This document shows positions 27,698 to 35,833 of a stretch of 48,760 nucleotides of DNA, piece after piece. Each line of letters opens with the position of its first letter. Positions within the stretch are counted from its first letter, which is position 1. This DNA comes from Devosia sp. GTDB taxonomy: Bacteria; Pseudomonadota; Alphaproteobacteria; Rhizobiales; Devosiaceae. The translations under genes were made by a program, and so were the position numbers. The notes beneath the pieces were generated by a model that was given only the letters and a program-made list of their open reading frames with translations, was not told the DNA's origin and ran no database searches. The stretch lies in contig JAQGJK010000022.1 in assembly GCA_028290665.1 (NCBI GenBank), positions 1 through 48,760 on the forward strand, read 5' to 3'.

Positions 27698-28357
27698 ATG
27701 GCGCGGGCGACGGGGGTGCTGACCGACTGGAACGACGATCGCGGCTTTGGTTTCATCGTCGTCGACGGCACCACCGAGCGGCTGTTCATGCATATCAAGG
27801 CGGTGCGCCAGACGTATACGCGGCCACGCATCGGCGATCGGCTGAGCTTTACCAAGGGGCCGGGCCGAGGTGGCAAGCTGGCCGCGCTCGACGTAGATAT
27901 TGCGCTGGCCAATCCGCGGCAAGAGGGCAAATGGCGACGCGGCGAACCGGAACTGCCGTTCGCTTCGGATTCGCGGCGCGTCATCGTCGCGGCGGGGCTG
28001 CTGGTGCTGCTGTTCGGCGCCATCGTGCTCAACCGGCTGCCATTGCTGGCCGTGGTTCCCTATGCGGTGATGGGCGGGATCAGCGCCATCGCCTACTGGT
28101 GGGACAAGGGCCGCGCCGAAGCTGGTGCCTGGCGGACGCCGGAAGCCCGGTTGCACGGGCTCGACTTCGCTTTCGGCATCATCGGCGGCCTGCTGGCCCA
28201 ACACAGCTTTCGCCACAAGACGCGAAAACCCGAATTCGTGCGGCAGACCTGGTGGATCGCGGCCCTGCATGGGCTCGGGCTGGCAGTGATCGCCCTTGGC
28301 GGGATCGACCTCGTGGTCGCGCTGCTCGCCGATGCGGGGTTGCGTTTACCCGGCTGA
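27698..28357 (+). CDS. Cold-shock domain/DUF1294 membrane fusion protein
   Basis: 219 residues. The N-terminal cold-shock domain (1-70) has the RNP1-like GFGFIVV and RNP2-like RLFMHI motifs (GVLTDWNDDRGFGFIVVDG). A basic linker leads to three or four membrane helices (VIVAAGLLVLLFGAIVLNRL, LLAVVPYAVMGGISAIAYWW) with the DUF1294 signature WRTPEARLHGLDFAFGIIGG and HSFRHKTRKPEF. A nucleic-acid-binding module tethered to the membrane; function unknown. Overlaps the convergent WYL gene by 12 nt. Confidence 0.88.
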   Translation: MARATGVLTDWNDDRGFGFIVVDGTTERLFMHIKAVRQTYTRPRIGDRLSFTKGPGRGGKLAALDVDIALANPRQEGKWRRGEPELPFASDSRRVIVAAGLLVLLFGAIVLNRLPLLAVVPYAVMGGISAIAYWWDKGRAEAGAWRTPEARLHGLDFAFGIIGGLLAQHSFRHKTRKPEFVRQTWWIAALHGLGLAVIALGGIDLVVALLADAGLRLPG

Positions 28358-29068
28358 GGGCGCGGTGTCGGGGGTCCAGCCATCGCTGCGCGCAAGCCAC
28401 TCGGCCTGCCATTCCTTGGTCAGCACCGTGCGGCGGCGGCCGAAGCGAGTGTCTGTGCCGCGCGCCGACACGATGCGATCGGTGCGGAAATGCCGGAACG
28501 CCTCGCGCATGCAGCACCACGCGGCAACGATCTGCTTGCCCTCGTAATAGGCGAGCTGCACCGGCCAGACGTCGCGCTCGCTGGTGTTGCCACCCTCGTC
28601 GGCATATTCGAGGCGGATCGCGGTTTCGCTGCGCATCGCGGCACGCACCAGCCCGAGGACCGGCACCGGCTCCGATGGTCCGCGCACCAGCACTGGCCAT
28701 AGCCCGGTATCGTTGATTTTGTCGCGAAGATCGTCGGGCGACGCCGTGGCGATCTTGGCGAGCGCATTCTTTGCGGCAGTGGCCAGACCCACATCGGGTT
28801 GTGCCTGCACCCAGCGGCCGCCCAGCACCAGCGCCTCGAGTTCCTCGGGCGAAAACATCAGCGGCGGCAGGAAGAAGCCGGGCTTCAGCATGTAGCCGAT
28901 CCCGGCTTCGCCATCGATCGGCGCGCCGAGGCCGATAAGCGTCTGCACGTCGCGATACATGGTGCGCACCGAGACGCCCTGATCCGCCGCGAGCTGTGCC
29001 GCGGTGACCGGCCGGCGATGGCGGCGCAGCAGGTCCATGACGGCAAACAGCCGCTGCGTCTTGTCCAC
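28346..29068 (-). CDS. WYL-domain transcriptional regulator (YafY/DeoR-like)
   Basis: 240 residues. N-terminal HTH_11 winged helix (QRLFAVMDLLRRHRRPVTAA, then GVSVRTMYRDVQTLIGLG), a linker, and a WYL-type ligand-binding domain from about 140 (LRAAMRSETAIRLEYADEGG ... VWPVQLAYYEGKQIVAAWCC). WYL regulators sense nucleic-acid or other ligands. GTG start at 29068, 7 nt after GGAGG; it abuts the stop codon of a decayed upstream gene, suggesting a former operon. Confidence 0.88.
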   Translation of the reverse strand: MDKTQRLFAVMDLLRRHRRPVTAAQLAADQGVSVRTMYRDVQTLIGLGAPIDGEAGIGYMLKPGFFLPPLMFSPEELEALVLGGRWVQAQPDVGLATAAKNALAKIATASPDDLRDKINDTGLWPVLVRGPSEPVPVLGLVRAAMRSETAIRLEYADEGGNTSERDVWPVQLAYYEGKQIVAAWCCMREAFRHFRTDRIVSARGTDTRFGRRRTVLTKEWQAEWLARSDGWTPDTAPSAG

Positions 29069-29188
29069 TCAATTGCCTCCATTACCAGTCGCCGGTCGGG
29101 CAATCTGCAGATAAAACGCCCGGATGTCACCGGCAAAGCGCTCGGGAACTTCAAGGGCCGGAAACTGCCCACCGTTCGGGGCTGCATG
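29069..29188 (-). pseudogene. C-terminal remnant of an epoxide-hydrolase-like alpha/beta hydrolase
   Basis: Minus-strand reading gives HAAPNGGQFPALEVPERFAG, then DIRAFYLQI and a stop immediately before the WYL start. 'GG-x-F-x-A-L-E-x-P-E ... D-I-R-A-F' is the characteristic end of epoxide-hydrolase-family alpha/beta hydrolases, including the region of the catalytic His, here Gln (GGQF instead of GGHF). Upstream sequence in this frame does not match the rest of the family, so only the tail survives. Confidence 0.55.
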
Positions 29189-29271
29189 ACAAAATCTCCG
29201 CTGCTCCCGCACTTCGGGCAGCGGACAATCTGTCACGACGTGCTGACAGGCCGCGTCAGCAAGCCCGTGCC

Positions 29272-30282
29272 TCAGGCGATCTCGATTTGGCTGAAATGGC
29301 TGTAGGGTGCTTCGGGCGAATGGATGATCGAGGGGAAGTGCGGGTGATGCACCGAGTCGGGGAAACTCTGGTCTTCGAGGCAGAAGCCGGAATAATGCTG
29401 GTATGACCGACGCCCGAGGCCGGGCACCGCAACTTTGGTGTAGACGCTGTCATAGAGCTGGACGCCGGGACGGTCGGTCCACAGCTTCAGCGTCAGCGCG
29501 CCGTCGGGGCCTTTGACTGTTGCTACCGGGTCGGCTGGGTTGCGGGTCTGGTCGAGCACCAGGTTGATATCGTAGGGCACCGGTTTTCCGGCAGTATCGC
29601 GCAGCGTCCGGGGGGTGCGGAAATCGAACGGCGTGCCGGCGACGGGGCGGATAACGCCGGTGGGGATCAGCGCGGCATCGAGTTCGGTGTAGGCGTTGGC
29701 GTTGATCTGATAGCTATGGTCGAGCACGTCCGGCGTGGTGCCGAGGTTGAAATACTGGTGCTGGCAGATATTGATCGGCGTCCGCTTGTCGGTGGTGCCG
29801 GTCAATTCGAGCCGCAGCCGGTTGCCCTTCAGCGAATAGGTCGCGGTGAAATCAACATTGCCCGGATAACCGTTGGTGCCATCGGGCGCGTGATAGCTGA
29901 AGCGCACCGTGGTGTTGCCGCTGTCGGGCTCGGCTTGCCACAGCGTGCGTCCGAGACCATCGGGGCCACCATGCAGCGAATTCTTGCCCTCGTTGGCGCG
30001 GAGGTCATGCCGCTGCCCGTCAAGCTCGAAACTCGCCCCGGCGATGCGGTTGGCGACGGGCCCGGCCAGTGCGCCGAAATGCGGCGAGTCGGTCAAATAG
30101 GGCGGGAAGCTTTCGAACCCCAGCACCACCGAGCGAACCCCGCCGGCAACCGGCACGCGCCAGTCGCGTACCACGACGCCAAAAGGGATGATGTCGACTT
30201 CGACGCCGGTGTCGCTGCTCAGCCTGAACTGATCAACGCGCTCGCCCTGATAGGAGCCGAATTCCGTAACCGTGACTGCCAT
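29272..30282 (-). CDS. galM: Aldose 1-epimerase (mutarotase)
   Basis: 336 residues. GalM signatures: GALAGPVANRIAGASF, LHGGPDGLGR (catalytic His region), YHAPDGTNGYPGNV (second His/NGYPG), PINICQHQYFNLG, and near the C-terminus SGFCLEDQSFPDSVHHPHF with the catalytic Glu. Interconverts alpha- and beta-anomers of aldoses such as glucose, galactose or xylose. ATG 30282 with GAGGG upstream; an in-frame extension to 30429 overlaps xylB and is not conserved. Divergent from xylB across 139 bp, suggesting shared control. Confidence 0.94.
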   Translation of the reverse strand: MAVTVTEFGSYQGERVDQFRLSSDTGVEVDIIPFGVVVRDWRVPVAGGVRSVVLGFESFPPYLTDSPHFGALAGPVANRIAGASFELDGQRHDLRANEGKNSLHGGPDGLGRTLWQAEPDSGNTTVRFSYHAPDGTNGYPGNVDFTATYSLKGNRLRLELTGTTDKRTPINICQHQYFNLGTTPDVLDHSYQINANAYTELDAALIPTGVIRPVAGTPFDFRTPRTLRDTAGKPVPYDINLVLDQTRNPADPVATVKGPDGALTLKLWTDRPGVQLYDSVYTKVAVPGLGRRSYQHYSGFCLEDQSFPDSVHHPHFPSIIHSPEAPYSHFSQIEIA

Positions 30283-30421
30283 GTCGCCCTCATCCCAAAC
30301 TTTGGGCGGTGATAGCCGGAAATCCGGCAGCGGCAAAGCCATCGCCTGTTGCGGCGCGATAATCTTCGCTAAGAGGTTTGGCCTTGGCGATCGGATGCAG
30401 TTCAACGGCAGGCTTTTGCGC

Positions 30422-31885
30422 ATGAGCACTTATCTCGGGCTCGATATCGGCACCTCGGGGGTCAAGGCGATCCTGATCGATCGGGCCGGCAAGGCGCTGG
30501 GGGAGGCGACGGCTGCGGCAGTCGAGCCGGTGCGGCCGCATCCAGGATGGTCCGAACAACTTGCCGAGGACTGGTGGACCGCGACCCTCAAAGCCATCGA
30601 TGCGCTGTCGAATACGCATCCCGACGCCATTGCGAAGGTTCGTGGCATCGGGCTTTCGGGGCACATGCACGGCGCGACGCTGCTCGACAGCGACGATAAT
30701 GTTCTCCGCCCTGCCATCCTGTGGAATGATGGCCGCGCCAGTGCCGAATGTGCCGAGATGGAAGCGGCATTGCCGGGTTTGCGTGACATCGCCGGCAATA
30801 TCGCCATGCCGGGGTTTACCGCGCCCAAGCTCGCCTGGGTCAGGAAGCACGAGCCCGCGATTTTCGACAGGATCGCCAAGGTGCTGTTGCCCAAAGCCTA
30901 TGTGCGGCTGCGGCTGACCGGCGAGTACGTGGAAGACATGTCCGACGCCTCGGGCACGCTGTGGCTCGATGTCGGCAGGCGCGACTGGTCGGACGCGCTT
31001 TTGGAGGTCACCGGCCTGACCCGGGCCCAGATGCCAAGGCTCGTCGAAGGTTCGGCACCGGCGGCCGATCTCAAGCCGGAACTGGCGTCGCGCTGGGGCA
31101 TGACGGGGACCATCATCGTCGCCGGCGGGGCCGGGGACAATGCTGCCGCGGCCTGTGGCATCGGCGCCATCCGGCCCGGCGAGGGTTTCGTGTCGCTCGG
31201 GACTTCAGGGGTGCTGTTCGTCTCGAATGAGCGGTTTTCACCCAATACTGCTGGCGCGGTGCATGCCTTTTGCCACGCCATCCCCGACACCTGGCACCAG
31301 ATGGGGGTGATCCTCAGCGCCACCGACAGCCTCAACTGGCTGAGCCATGTCACCGGGAGGCCGCCGGCTGAACTCGCGGGGCTTGCCGAAGCGCAGTTCA
31401 CCGGCCCGGGGGAGGAAATATTTCTGCCGTATCTGTCGGGCGAGCGGACGCCGCACAACAATGCCGGGGCACGCGGGTCGTTTGTCGGGTTGTCGCACTC
31501 GTCCGATCCGGGACGGCTGGCGCAGGCGGTGATGGAGGGGGTGACGTTTGCTTTCCGCGATTGCCAACGGGTGCTGAACGAGGCTGGGACCAGTGTGGGC
31601 CGGCTGCTGGCGGTGGGCGGTGGCAGCCGCTCAAGACTTTGGCTGAAACTGCTCGCCACCAACCTCGACACCGAGATCGCACTTCCTGCGGACGGCGATT
31701 TCGGTGGCGCGCTGGGGGCGGCACGGCTTGGGTTGTGTGCTGCGGAGGGCGCCGATCCGGGCGAGGTGATGACCATGCCGATCATTCGCGAGGTAATCGC
31801 GCCTGATGCGGGGCTGCGGGCGGCTTATACCGAGCAATATGGGAAATACCGGGCGCTGTATCCAGCGATCGAACAGCTGCGCTGA
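30422..31885 (+). CDS. xylB: Xylulokinase
   Basis: 487 residues, FGGY kinase family. N-terminal TYLGLDIGTSGVKAILIDRA (phosphate 1), SGHMHGATLLDSDD, ILWNDGRASAECAE, and C-terminal GAGDNAAAACGIGAI, YLSGERTPHNNAGARG and LLAVGGGSRSRLWLKLLA (adenosine motif). Phosphorylates D-xylulose to xylulose-5-phosphate for the pentose phosphate pathway. No xylose isomerase gene is in the window. Divergent partner of galM; the downstream transporter operon probably supplies its pathway. Confidence 0.93.
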   Translation: MSTYLGLDIGTSGVKAILIDRAGKALGEATAAAVEPVRPHPGWSEQLAEDWWTATLKAIDALSNTHPDAIAKVRGIGLSGHMHGATLLDSDDNVLRPAILWNDGRASAECAEMEAALPGLRDIAGNIAMPGFTAPKLAWVRKHEPAIFDRIAKVLLPKAYVRLRLTGEYVEDMSDASGTLWLDVGRRDWSDALLEVTGLTRAQMPRLVEGSAPAADLKPELASRWGMTGTIIVAGGAGDNAAAACGIGAIRPGEGFVSLGTSGVLFVSNERFSPNTAGAVHAFCHAIPDTWHQMGVILSATDSLNWLSHVTGRPPAELAGLAEAQFTGPGEEIFLPYLSGERTPHNNAGARGSFVGLSHSSDPGRLAQAVMEGVTFAFRDCQRVLNEAGTSVGRLLAVGGGSRSRLWLKLLATNLDTEIALPADGDFGGALGAARLGLCAAEGADPGEVMTMPIIREVIAPDAGLRAAYTEQYGKYRALYPAIEQLR

Positions 31886-31931
31886 ATTACCTGAGTAGCA
31901 TATCTTTGGTCGCAACTGCTGGTGCGTCTTT

Positions 31932-31970
31932 ACAAAAATAGCGGCGGGGGCCGATCGATTGGGCCCCCGC
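31932..31970 (-). terminator. Rho-independent terminator
   Basis: Perfect 9-bp stem GCGGGGGCC (31944-31952) / GGCCCCCGC (31962-31970). On the minus strand it is followed by CTATTTTTGTA. It terminates the small secreted-protein gene at 31990, and may also stop xylB in the other direction. Confidence 0.85.
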
Positions 31971-31989
31971 GCAGTGTTTCCGAGCCAGA

Positions 31990-32319
31990 CTATTGCTGCG
32001 CGACGAGGTTCTTCTGAACCAGGTTGGTGAATGCCTGCGAGGTATTGGTAGCTTCACAGGCGGCGCCGCTCGGGCCGGACTTGTCGCTCGCCAGTACATT
32101 GGCATCGATATTGCAAATATTGGCTGCGATACCGACCGGGACCTGCAACGTGACGGGAATCTGCGAAACGTCGACGTTGAGGTCATTGACCAACTGGCTG
32201 ATCACGACATCGCCGAGACTGACGTTGACCAGGCCTTCCGATTTCGAGTTGTTTGCCGCCATAGCACCCCCGGCCAGAGTGAGGGTAATGGCAGTCGTAA
32301 GCGTGAGGATCTTGAACAT
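31990..32319 (-). CDS. Small secreted protein with chaplin-like two-cysteine motif
   Basis: 109 residues. Signal peptide 1-21 or 22 (MFKILTLTTAITLTLAGGAM, cleavage after AMA). The mature chain of about 88 residues is hydrophobic and beta-prone: GLVNVSLGDVVI (29-40), then LQVPVGIAANICNIDANVL (58-76), with only two Cys (69 and 88, 18 residues apart). The order V-P-V ... N-(I/V)-C ... N-V-(L/I) ... G ... C parallels the chaplin repeat of Streptomyces, though no database check is possible here. ATG 32319 is chosen because AGGAG lies 6 nt upstream. Own terminator; 270 bp upstream non-coding, with no feature seen. Confidence 0.75.
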   Translation of the reverse strand: MFKILTLTTAITLTLAGGAMAANNSKSEGLVNVSLGDVVISQLVNDLNVDVSQIPVTLQVPVGIAANICNIDANVLASDKSGPSGAACEATNTSQAFTNLVQKNLVAQQ

Positions 32320-32590
32320 TTTCATCTCCTGTTGAATCGACGCTGGAAATGAAAAGAGGACTTTGCGAGAGATGTTCCCAAATCGCGAAATTACCACGAA
32401 ATTTCCACTTTATCGCCGTCGAGGGTAGCCGAGAACGGCAGTATTTCTAAAAAAAACCGCGTAAGATCAACCGCTTGGGACATCAGCGGGGCTGTTGAGG
32501 GGGCGCGGGAGCGCCAGCGTGGCTGGCCAAGCGCGGGCTGTGAAACCGATGTCCCTGTGACCAATGCCCTGCCGTCACCGTCAAATGGAG

Positions 32591-33043
32591 CTACTTCACC
32601 CGATAGCAAAAATCACAAACGCCGTCGCCGTTCATGCAGGTCTTGCTGCGGGTGAGGTCGAGGCCGAGTTCGTCGGCCATGGCGAAATCGCCATCGCAGA
32701 TCAGTAGGGTGCCGAGGTCGCGGGCGCCGATCCTCTCCATGTAGTCGGCATAGTCGCAATGCGTGACGTGGTTGATCAGCATGGTTTCGGTCTTTGCCAC
32801 GGTTTCGAACTCGTAGCGCACGCCTTCGCCGAAGCCGGCGAATTCGACGGCGAGCGTTGGGATGTCGAGCAGGCTGCCTCTGGCGCCGACAGCCTTGCGG
32901 TTGGCGGTATCGAGCGCGGTGCGGACGAGGGCGTGGGCCCGTTCGCGCCCGAGTTCGGCTTCCATGGCGCGGACCAGCGGGATCTGCGCGTTGACCGCCT
33001 GGGTGATGCGCTCGAACGGCGTCAGTTTAGCTTCACCCGGCAT
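32591..33043 (-). CDS. L-2-amino-thiazoline-4-carboxylate hydrolase family protein
   Basis: 150 residues. The C-terminal half has the family pattern HCDYADYMERIGARDLGTLL, then LICDGDFAMADELG and TCMNGDGVCDFCYR, giving conserved Cys96, Cys116, Cys136, Cys143 and Cys146. The named activity (opening a thiazoline ring towards cysteine) is known for few members; many homologues are uncharacterised, and the Cys cluster could bind metal. ATG 33043 with TGGAG 7 nt upstream; an upstream extension to 33097 lacks support. Confidence 0.75.
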   Translation of the reverse strand: MPGEAKLTPFERITQAVNAQIPLVRAMEAELGRERAHALVRTALDTANRKAVGARGSLLDIPTLAVEFAGFGEGVRYEFETVAKTETMLINHVTHCDYADYMERIGARDLGTLLICDGDFAMADELGLDLTRSKTCMNGDGVCDFCYRVK

Positions 33044-33091
33044 CGCGGACTCCAGTTTACTGCGATACCCTAGACGGACACGCTTTCCACA

Positions 33092-33114
33092 TGCCATGCG
33101 GATTGTGCATGGCA
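33092..33114. promoter_or_regulatory. Perfect inverted repeat upstream of the sugar-transport operon
   Basis: TGCCATGC (33092-33099), 7-nt spacer, GCATGGCA (33107-33114). It sits between the divergent ATC-hydrolase-like gene and the RbsB-type gene, so it is a candidate operator or transcript hairpin. No assignment to a particular regulator is possible from sequence. Confidence 0.45.
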
Positions 33115-33130
33115 GCTAACATGTCAGTGC

Positions 33131-33145
33131 TTGCGCAAACGTTTG
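33131..33145. promoter_or_regulatory. Candidate LacI-family operator
   Basis: CAAACGTTTG (33136-33145) is a perfect 10-bp palindrome with the AANCGNTT core typical of LacI/GalR operators. It overlaps a second palindrome, TTGCGCAA (33131-33138). It lies about 80 bp upstream of the transporter operon that ends with a LacI-family gene, so autoregulation is likely. Confidence 0.6.
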
Positions 33146-33225
33146 GCAGTGGCTAGGGTTCGCTGGCGTGACGAAACCAGCACAGACATGGCGTCACCTA
33201 TGCAGAACACCAGAGGAGGATATCC

Positions 33226-34170
33226 ATGAAAAGACGTGATTTTCTGATGGCGTCGGTGGCTGCCGGCGCGCTGATCGCCGCCGCGCCCCGCGCTTTTGCC
33301 CAGGAACTGACCATTCTCGGTTCCGTGCCGAGCCTTGGCTTCCCGTTCTTCGTCCACATGCTCAACCAGATCAAGGTTGAGGCCGAGGCCCAGGGCGTCA
33401 ACATCATCGAGAGCGACGGCCAGAATTCTGCGCCCAAGCAGACCGCCGATATCGAAGCCGCCATCGTTCAGGGCGTCAACGCCATCGTCATCTCGCCGCT
33501 CGACGTCAATGCACTGGCGCCGGCCATCGAGCAGGCCGTCAATGCCGGGATTCCGGTGGTCACCATCGACCGTCGCGTCGATGGCGTAGCGGGCATCCTC
33601 GCCCATGTCGGCGCGGACAACGTCAAGGGCGGCGAAGCCGAAGCCCAGGCAATGGTCGATGCCTTCCCGAATGGCGCCAAGCTGTTCCATCTGCAGGGCC
33701 AGCCCGGTGCCGGCCCGGCGATCGATCGCAACCTCGGCGTGCACAACGTGCTCGATCCGCTCAAGGACAAATACCAGATCGTCTTCGAGCAGACCGCCAA
33801 CTTCGCCCGTGCCGAAGGCCTGTCGGTCACTGAAGCCGGCCTCGCCGCCAACGGCAAGCCCGATGCGATCATCTGCGCCAATGACGACATGGCGCTCGGC
33901 GCTGCCGAAGCCTGCGTCGCTGCGGGCTTCACCGATGTGAAGATCTACGGCTTCGACGCCCTGCCCGAAGCTCTCGTCGCCGTACGCGACGGTCTGCTGG
34001 CCGGTACCGTCGAGCAGTTCCCGGGCGAACAGTCCCGCACTGCCGTGCGCATCGCCGTCGCCTTCGCCAAGGACGGCACCGCGCCGGCCGAGACGCTGGT
34101 GCTGCTGACCCCCGTGGTCATCGGCAAGGACAATCTCGATACCGCCGAGCGTATCGGCGAGACCAAGTAG
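33226..34170 (+). CDS. Sugar ABC transporter substrate-binding protein (RbsB type)
   Basis: 314 residues. Twin-arginine signal KRRDFLMASVAAG with cleavage near AFAQ, so possibly exported folded by Tat. Periplasmic-binding type I fold: FFVHMLNQIKVEAEAQGVNI, ADIEAAIVQGVNAIVISPLD, GIPVVTIDRRV, and CANDDMALGAAEA, all typical of ribose/xylose/galactose-binding proteins. The sugar cannot be named. AGGAGG 6 nt before the ATG. First gene of a four-gene operon (SBP, ATPase, permease, LacI regulator). Confidence 0.93.
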   Translation: MKRRDFLMASVAAGALIAAAPRAFAQELTILGSVPSLGFPFFVHMLNQIKVEAEAQGVNIIESDGQNSAPKQTADIEAAIVQGVNAIVISPLDVNALAPAIEQAVNAGIPVVTIDRRVDGVAGILAHVGADNVKGGEAEAQAMVDAFPNGAKLFHLQGQPGAGPAIDRNLGVHNVLDPLKDKYQIVFEQTANFARAEGLSVTEAGLAANGKPDAIICANDDMALGAAEACVAAGFTDVKIYGFDALPEALVAVRDGLLAGTVEQFPGEQSRTAVRIAVAFAKDGTAPAETLVLLTPVVIGKDNLDTAERIGETK

Positions 34171-34190
34171 TCTCCCTGACTTCTGCACCT

Positions 34191-34216
34191 TCGGGTCCCG
34201 GCAAACCGGGACCCGA
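34191..34216 (+). promoter_or_regulatory. Intercistronic stem-loop after the RbsB-type gene
   Basis: Perfect 11-bp stem TCGGGTCCCGG (34191-34201) / CCGGGACCCGA (34206-34216) closed by a CAAA loop, with no U-run. It lies between the SBP stop and the ATPase start. It probably protects the SBP mRNA 3' end and lowers downstream expression, as in other binding-protein operons. Confidence 0.7.
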
Positions 34217-34252
34217 GACCATTCTGGAATTGACCACAAGCGGGAGAGCACC

Positions 34253-35833
34253 GTGCTGGCGGATGCAGTGACGCAAGCCCATCCGGGCCAGCCACTTCTC
34301 GAAGTTTCAGGCGTCAGCAAGCATTTCGCCGGCGTCATCGCGCTTAATGATGTGTCGCTGACGGTGCGTAGCGGTGAAATCCTCGGCCTGATGGGCGAGA
34401 ATGGCGCCGGCAAATCGACGCTGCTGAAAATCCTGTCCGGCGTACAGCCCCCGACCAAAGGCCAAATCAGTTTCGATGGCCGGCCGTTCGCGCCGGCCAG
34501 TCCGCTCGACGCCAAGGCCGCCGGCATCGTGACCATCTACCAGGAACTGAGCCTGATCCCGACCCTGACGGTGGCCGAGAACATTTTCGTCGGTCGCGCC
34601 CCGCTCGGGGCGTTCCGGCTGATCGACTGGCGTCGCATGCGCGAGGAAACGCGCAAGATCATTGCGCGCGTCGGGCTCGCCATCGACCCCGAAACCCCGG
34701 TCTCGTCCCTGTCTGTTGCCGAACAGCAACTGGTCGAAATCGCCCGGGCGCTGAGCCTCGAAAGCCGGCTGATCATCATGGACGAGCCGACTTCGGCGCT
34801 GACCGAGAGCGAAGTGCAGCGCCTGCTCGACATCATGCGCAAGCTCAAGGCCGACGGCGTCGCCATCATGTTCGTCACCCACCGGTTGGAGGAAGCGTCG
34901 CTGATCTGCGACCGGATGACCGTGCTGCGCGATGGCCGCAATGCCGGCGATCTCGAACGCGATGGCCAGGCGAAAATCGCCATTCCCGCCATCATCGAGC
35001 GCATGGTCGGGCGTGCCGCCTCCGACCTTTATGCCCGTCCGGCGCAGCGCCATGCCCCGGGCACGGTCCGGCTGACGGTCAAGAACCTCCGCACCATCCG
35101 CGATCCGGAGGCGCCGCATGCCATCGTGCTCGATGGCGTCGATCTCGAGGTGAAGGCCGGCGAAGTGCTCGGCATTGCCGGGCTCGTCGGCTCGGGGCGC
35201 ACCGAACTGGCGCGTGCTATCTTCGGCGCCGACCGCATTGCCTCGGGCACCATTACCCTTGACGGTGTGCCGATCGCGCCGCAATCACCCGCCGACGCCA
35301 TCGCGCTCGGCATCGGCCTCGTGCCCGAGGATCGCAAGCGGCAGGCGCTGTTCACGGCGCTGTCGATCCTGTCCAATTTCTCCATCGCGGCGCTGGGCAA
35401 TTTTTCCAACCGCTTCGGCGCGATGAGCGAAAAGCGCGAGCGCACCGACCTCGAAACCTACCGCCAGATGCTGTCGATCCGCATGGCCTCGCCCGAACAG
35501 ACCATCGATGGTCTGTCCGGCGGCAACCAGCAGAAGGTCGTGCTGGCCCGTTGGCTGGCGCGCGACCCCAAGGTGCTGATCGTCGATGAGCCGACCCGCG
35601 GCGTCGATGTCGGCGCCAAGGCCGAAGTGCACCAGATCCTGGTGCAACTGGCCGCCCGCGGCATCGCCGTGGTGATGATTTCCTCCGAACTGCCCGAGGT
35701 GCTGGCGGTGTCCGACCGCATCGTCACCATGCGGCAGGGGCGCATCACCGGCGAGATGCCGGCGATCGAGGCCAGCGAAGCAAAACTGATGGCGCTGATG
35801 GCGCTCGACGAGACGAGGAGCACTGCACCATGA
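34253..35833 (+). CDS. Sugar ABC transporter ATP-binding protein (RbsA/XylG/MglA type)
   Basis: 526 residues with two nucleotide-binding domains. First: Walker A GENGAGKS, signature LSVAEQQLVEIARAL, Walker B LIIMDEPTSAL. Second: degenerate Walker A GLVGSGRT, signature LSGGNQQKVVLARWLA, Walker B LIVDEPTRGVDVGAK. This duplicated arrangement with a degenerate second P-loop is diagnostic of the ribose/xylose/galactose importers. GTG start, GGGAG 7 nt upstream. Overlaps the permease start by 4 nt. Confidence 0.96.
   Translation: MLADAVTQAHPGQPLLEVSGVSKHFAGVIALNDVSLTVRSGEILGLMGENGAGKSTLLKILSGVQPPTKGQISFDGRPFAPASPLDAKAAGIVTIYQELSLIPTLTVAENIFVGRAPLGAFRLIDWRRMREETRKIIARVGLAIDPETPVSSLSVAEQQLVEIARALSLESRLIIMDEPTSALTESEVQRLLDIMRKLKADGVAIMFVTHRLEEASLICDRMTVLRDGRNAGDLERDGQAKIAIPAIIERMVGRAASDLYARPAQRHAPGTVRLTVKNLRTIRDPEAPHAIVLDGVDLEVKAGEVLGIAGLVGSGRTELARAIFGADRIASGTITLDGVPIAPQSPADAIALGIGLVPEDRKRQALFTALSILSNFSIAALGNFSNRFGAMSEKRERTDLETYRQMLSIRMASPEQTIDGLSGGNQQKVVLARWLARDPKVLIVDEPTRGVDVGAKAEVHQILVQLAARGIAVVMISSELPEVLAVSDRIVTMRQGRITGEMPAIEASEAKLMALMALDETRSTAP

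Noticed and set aside
33124..34536. 470-codon minus-strand ORF opposite the RbsB-type gene
   Set aside because: Spans the operator region and two plus-strand genes; antisense artefact of codon bias.
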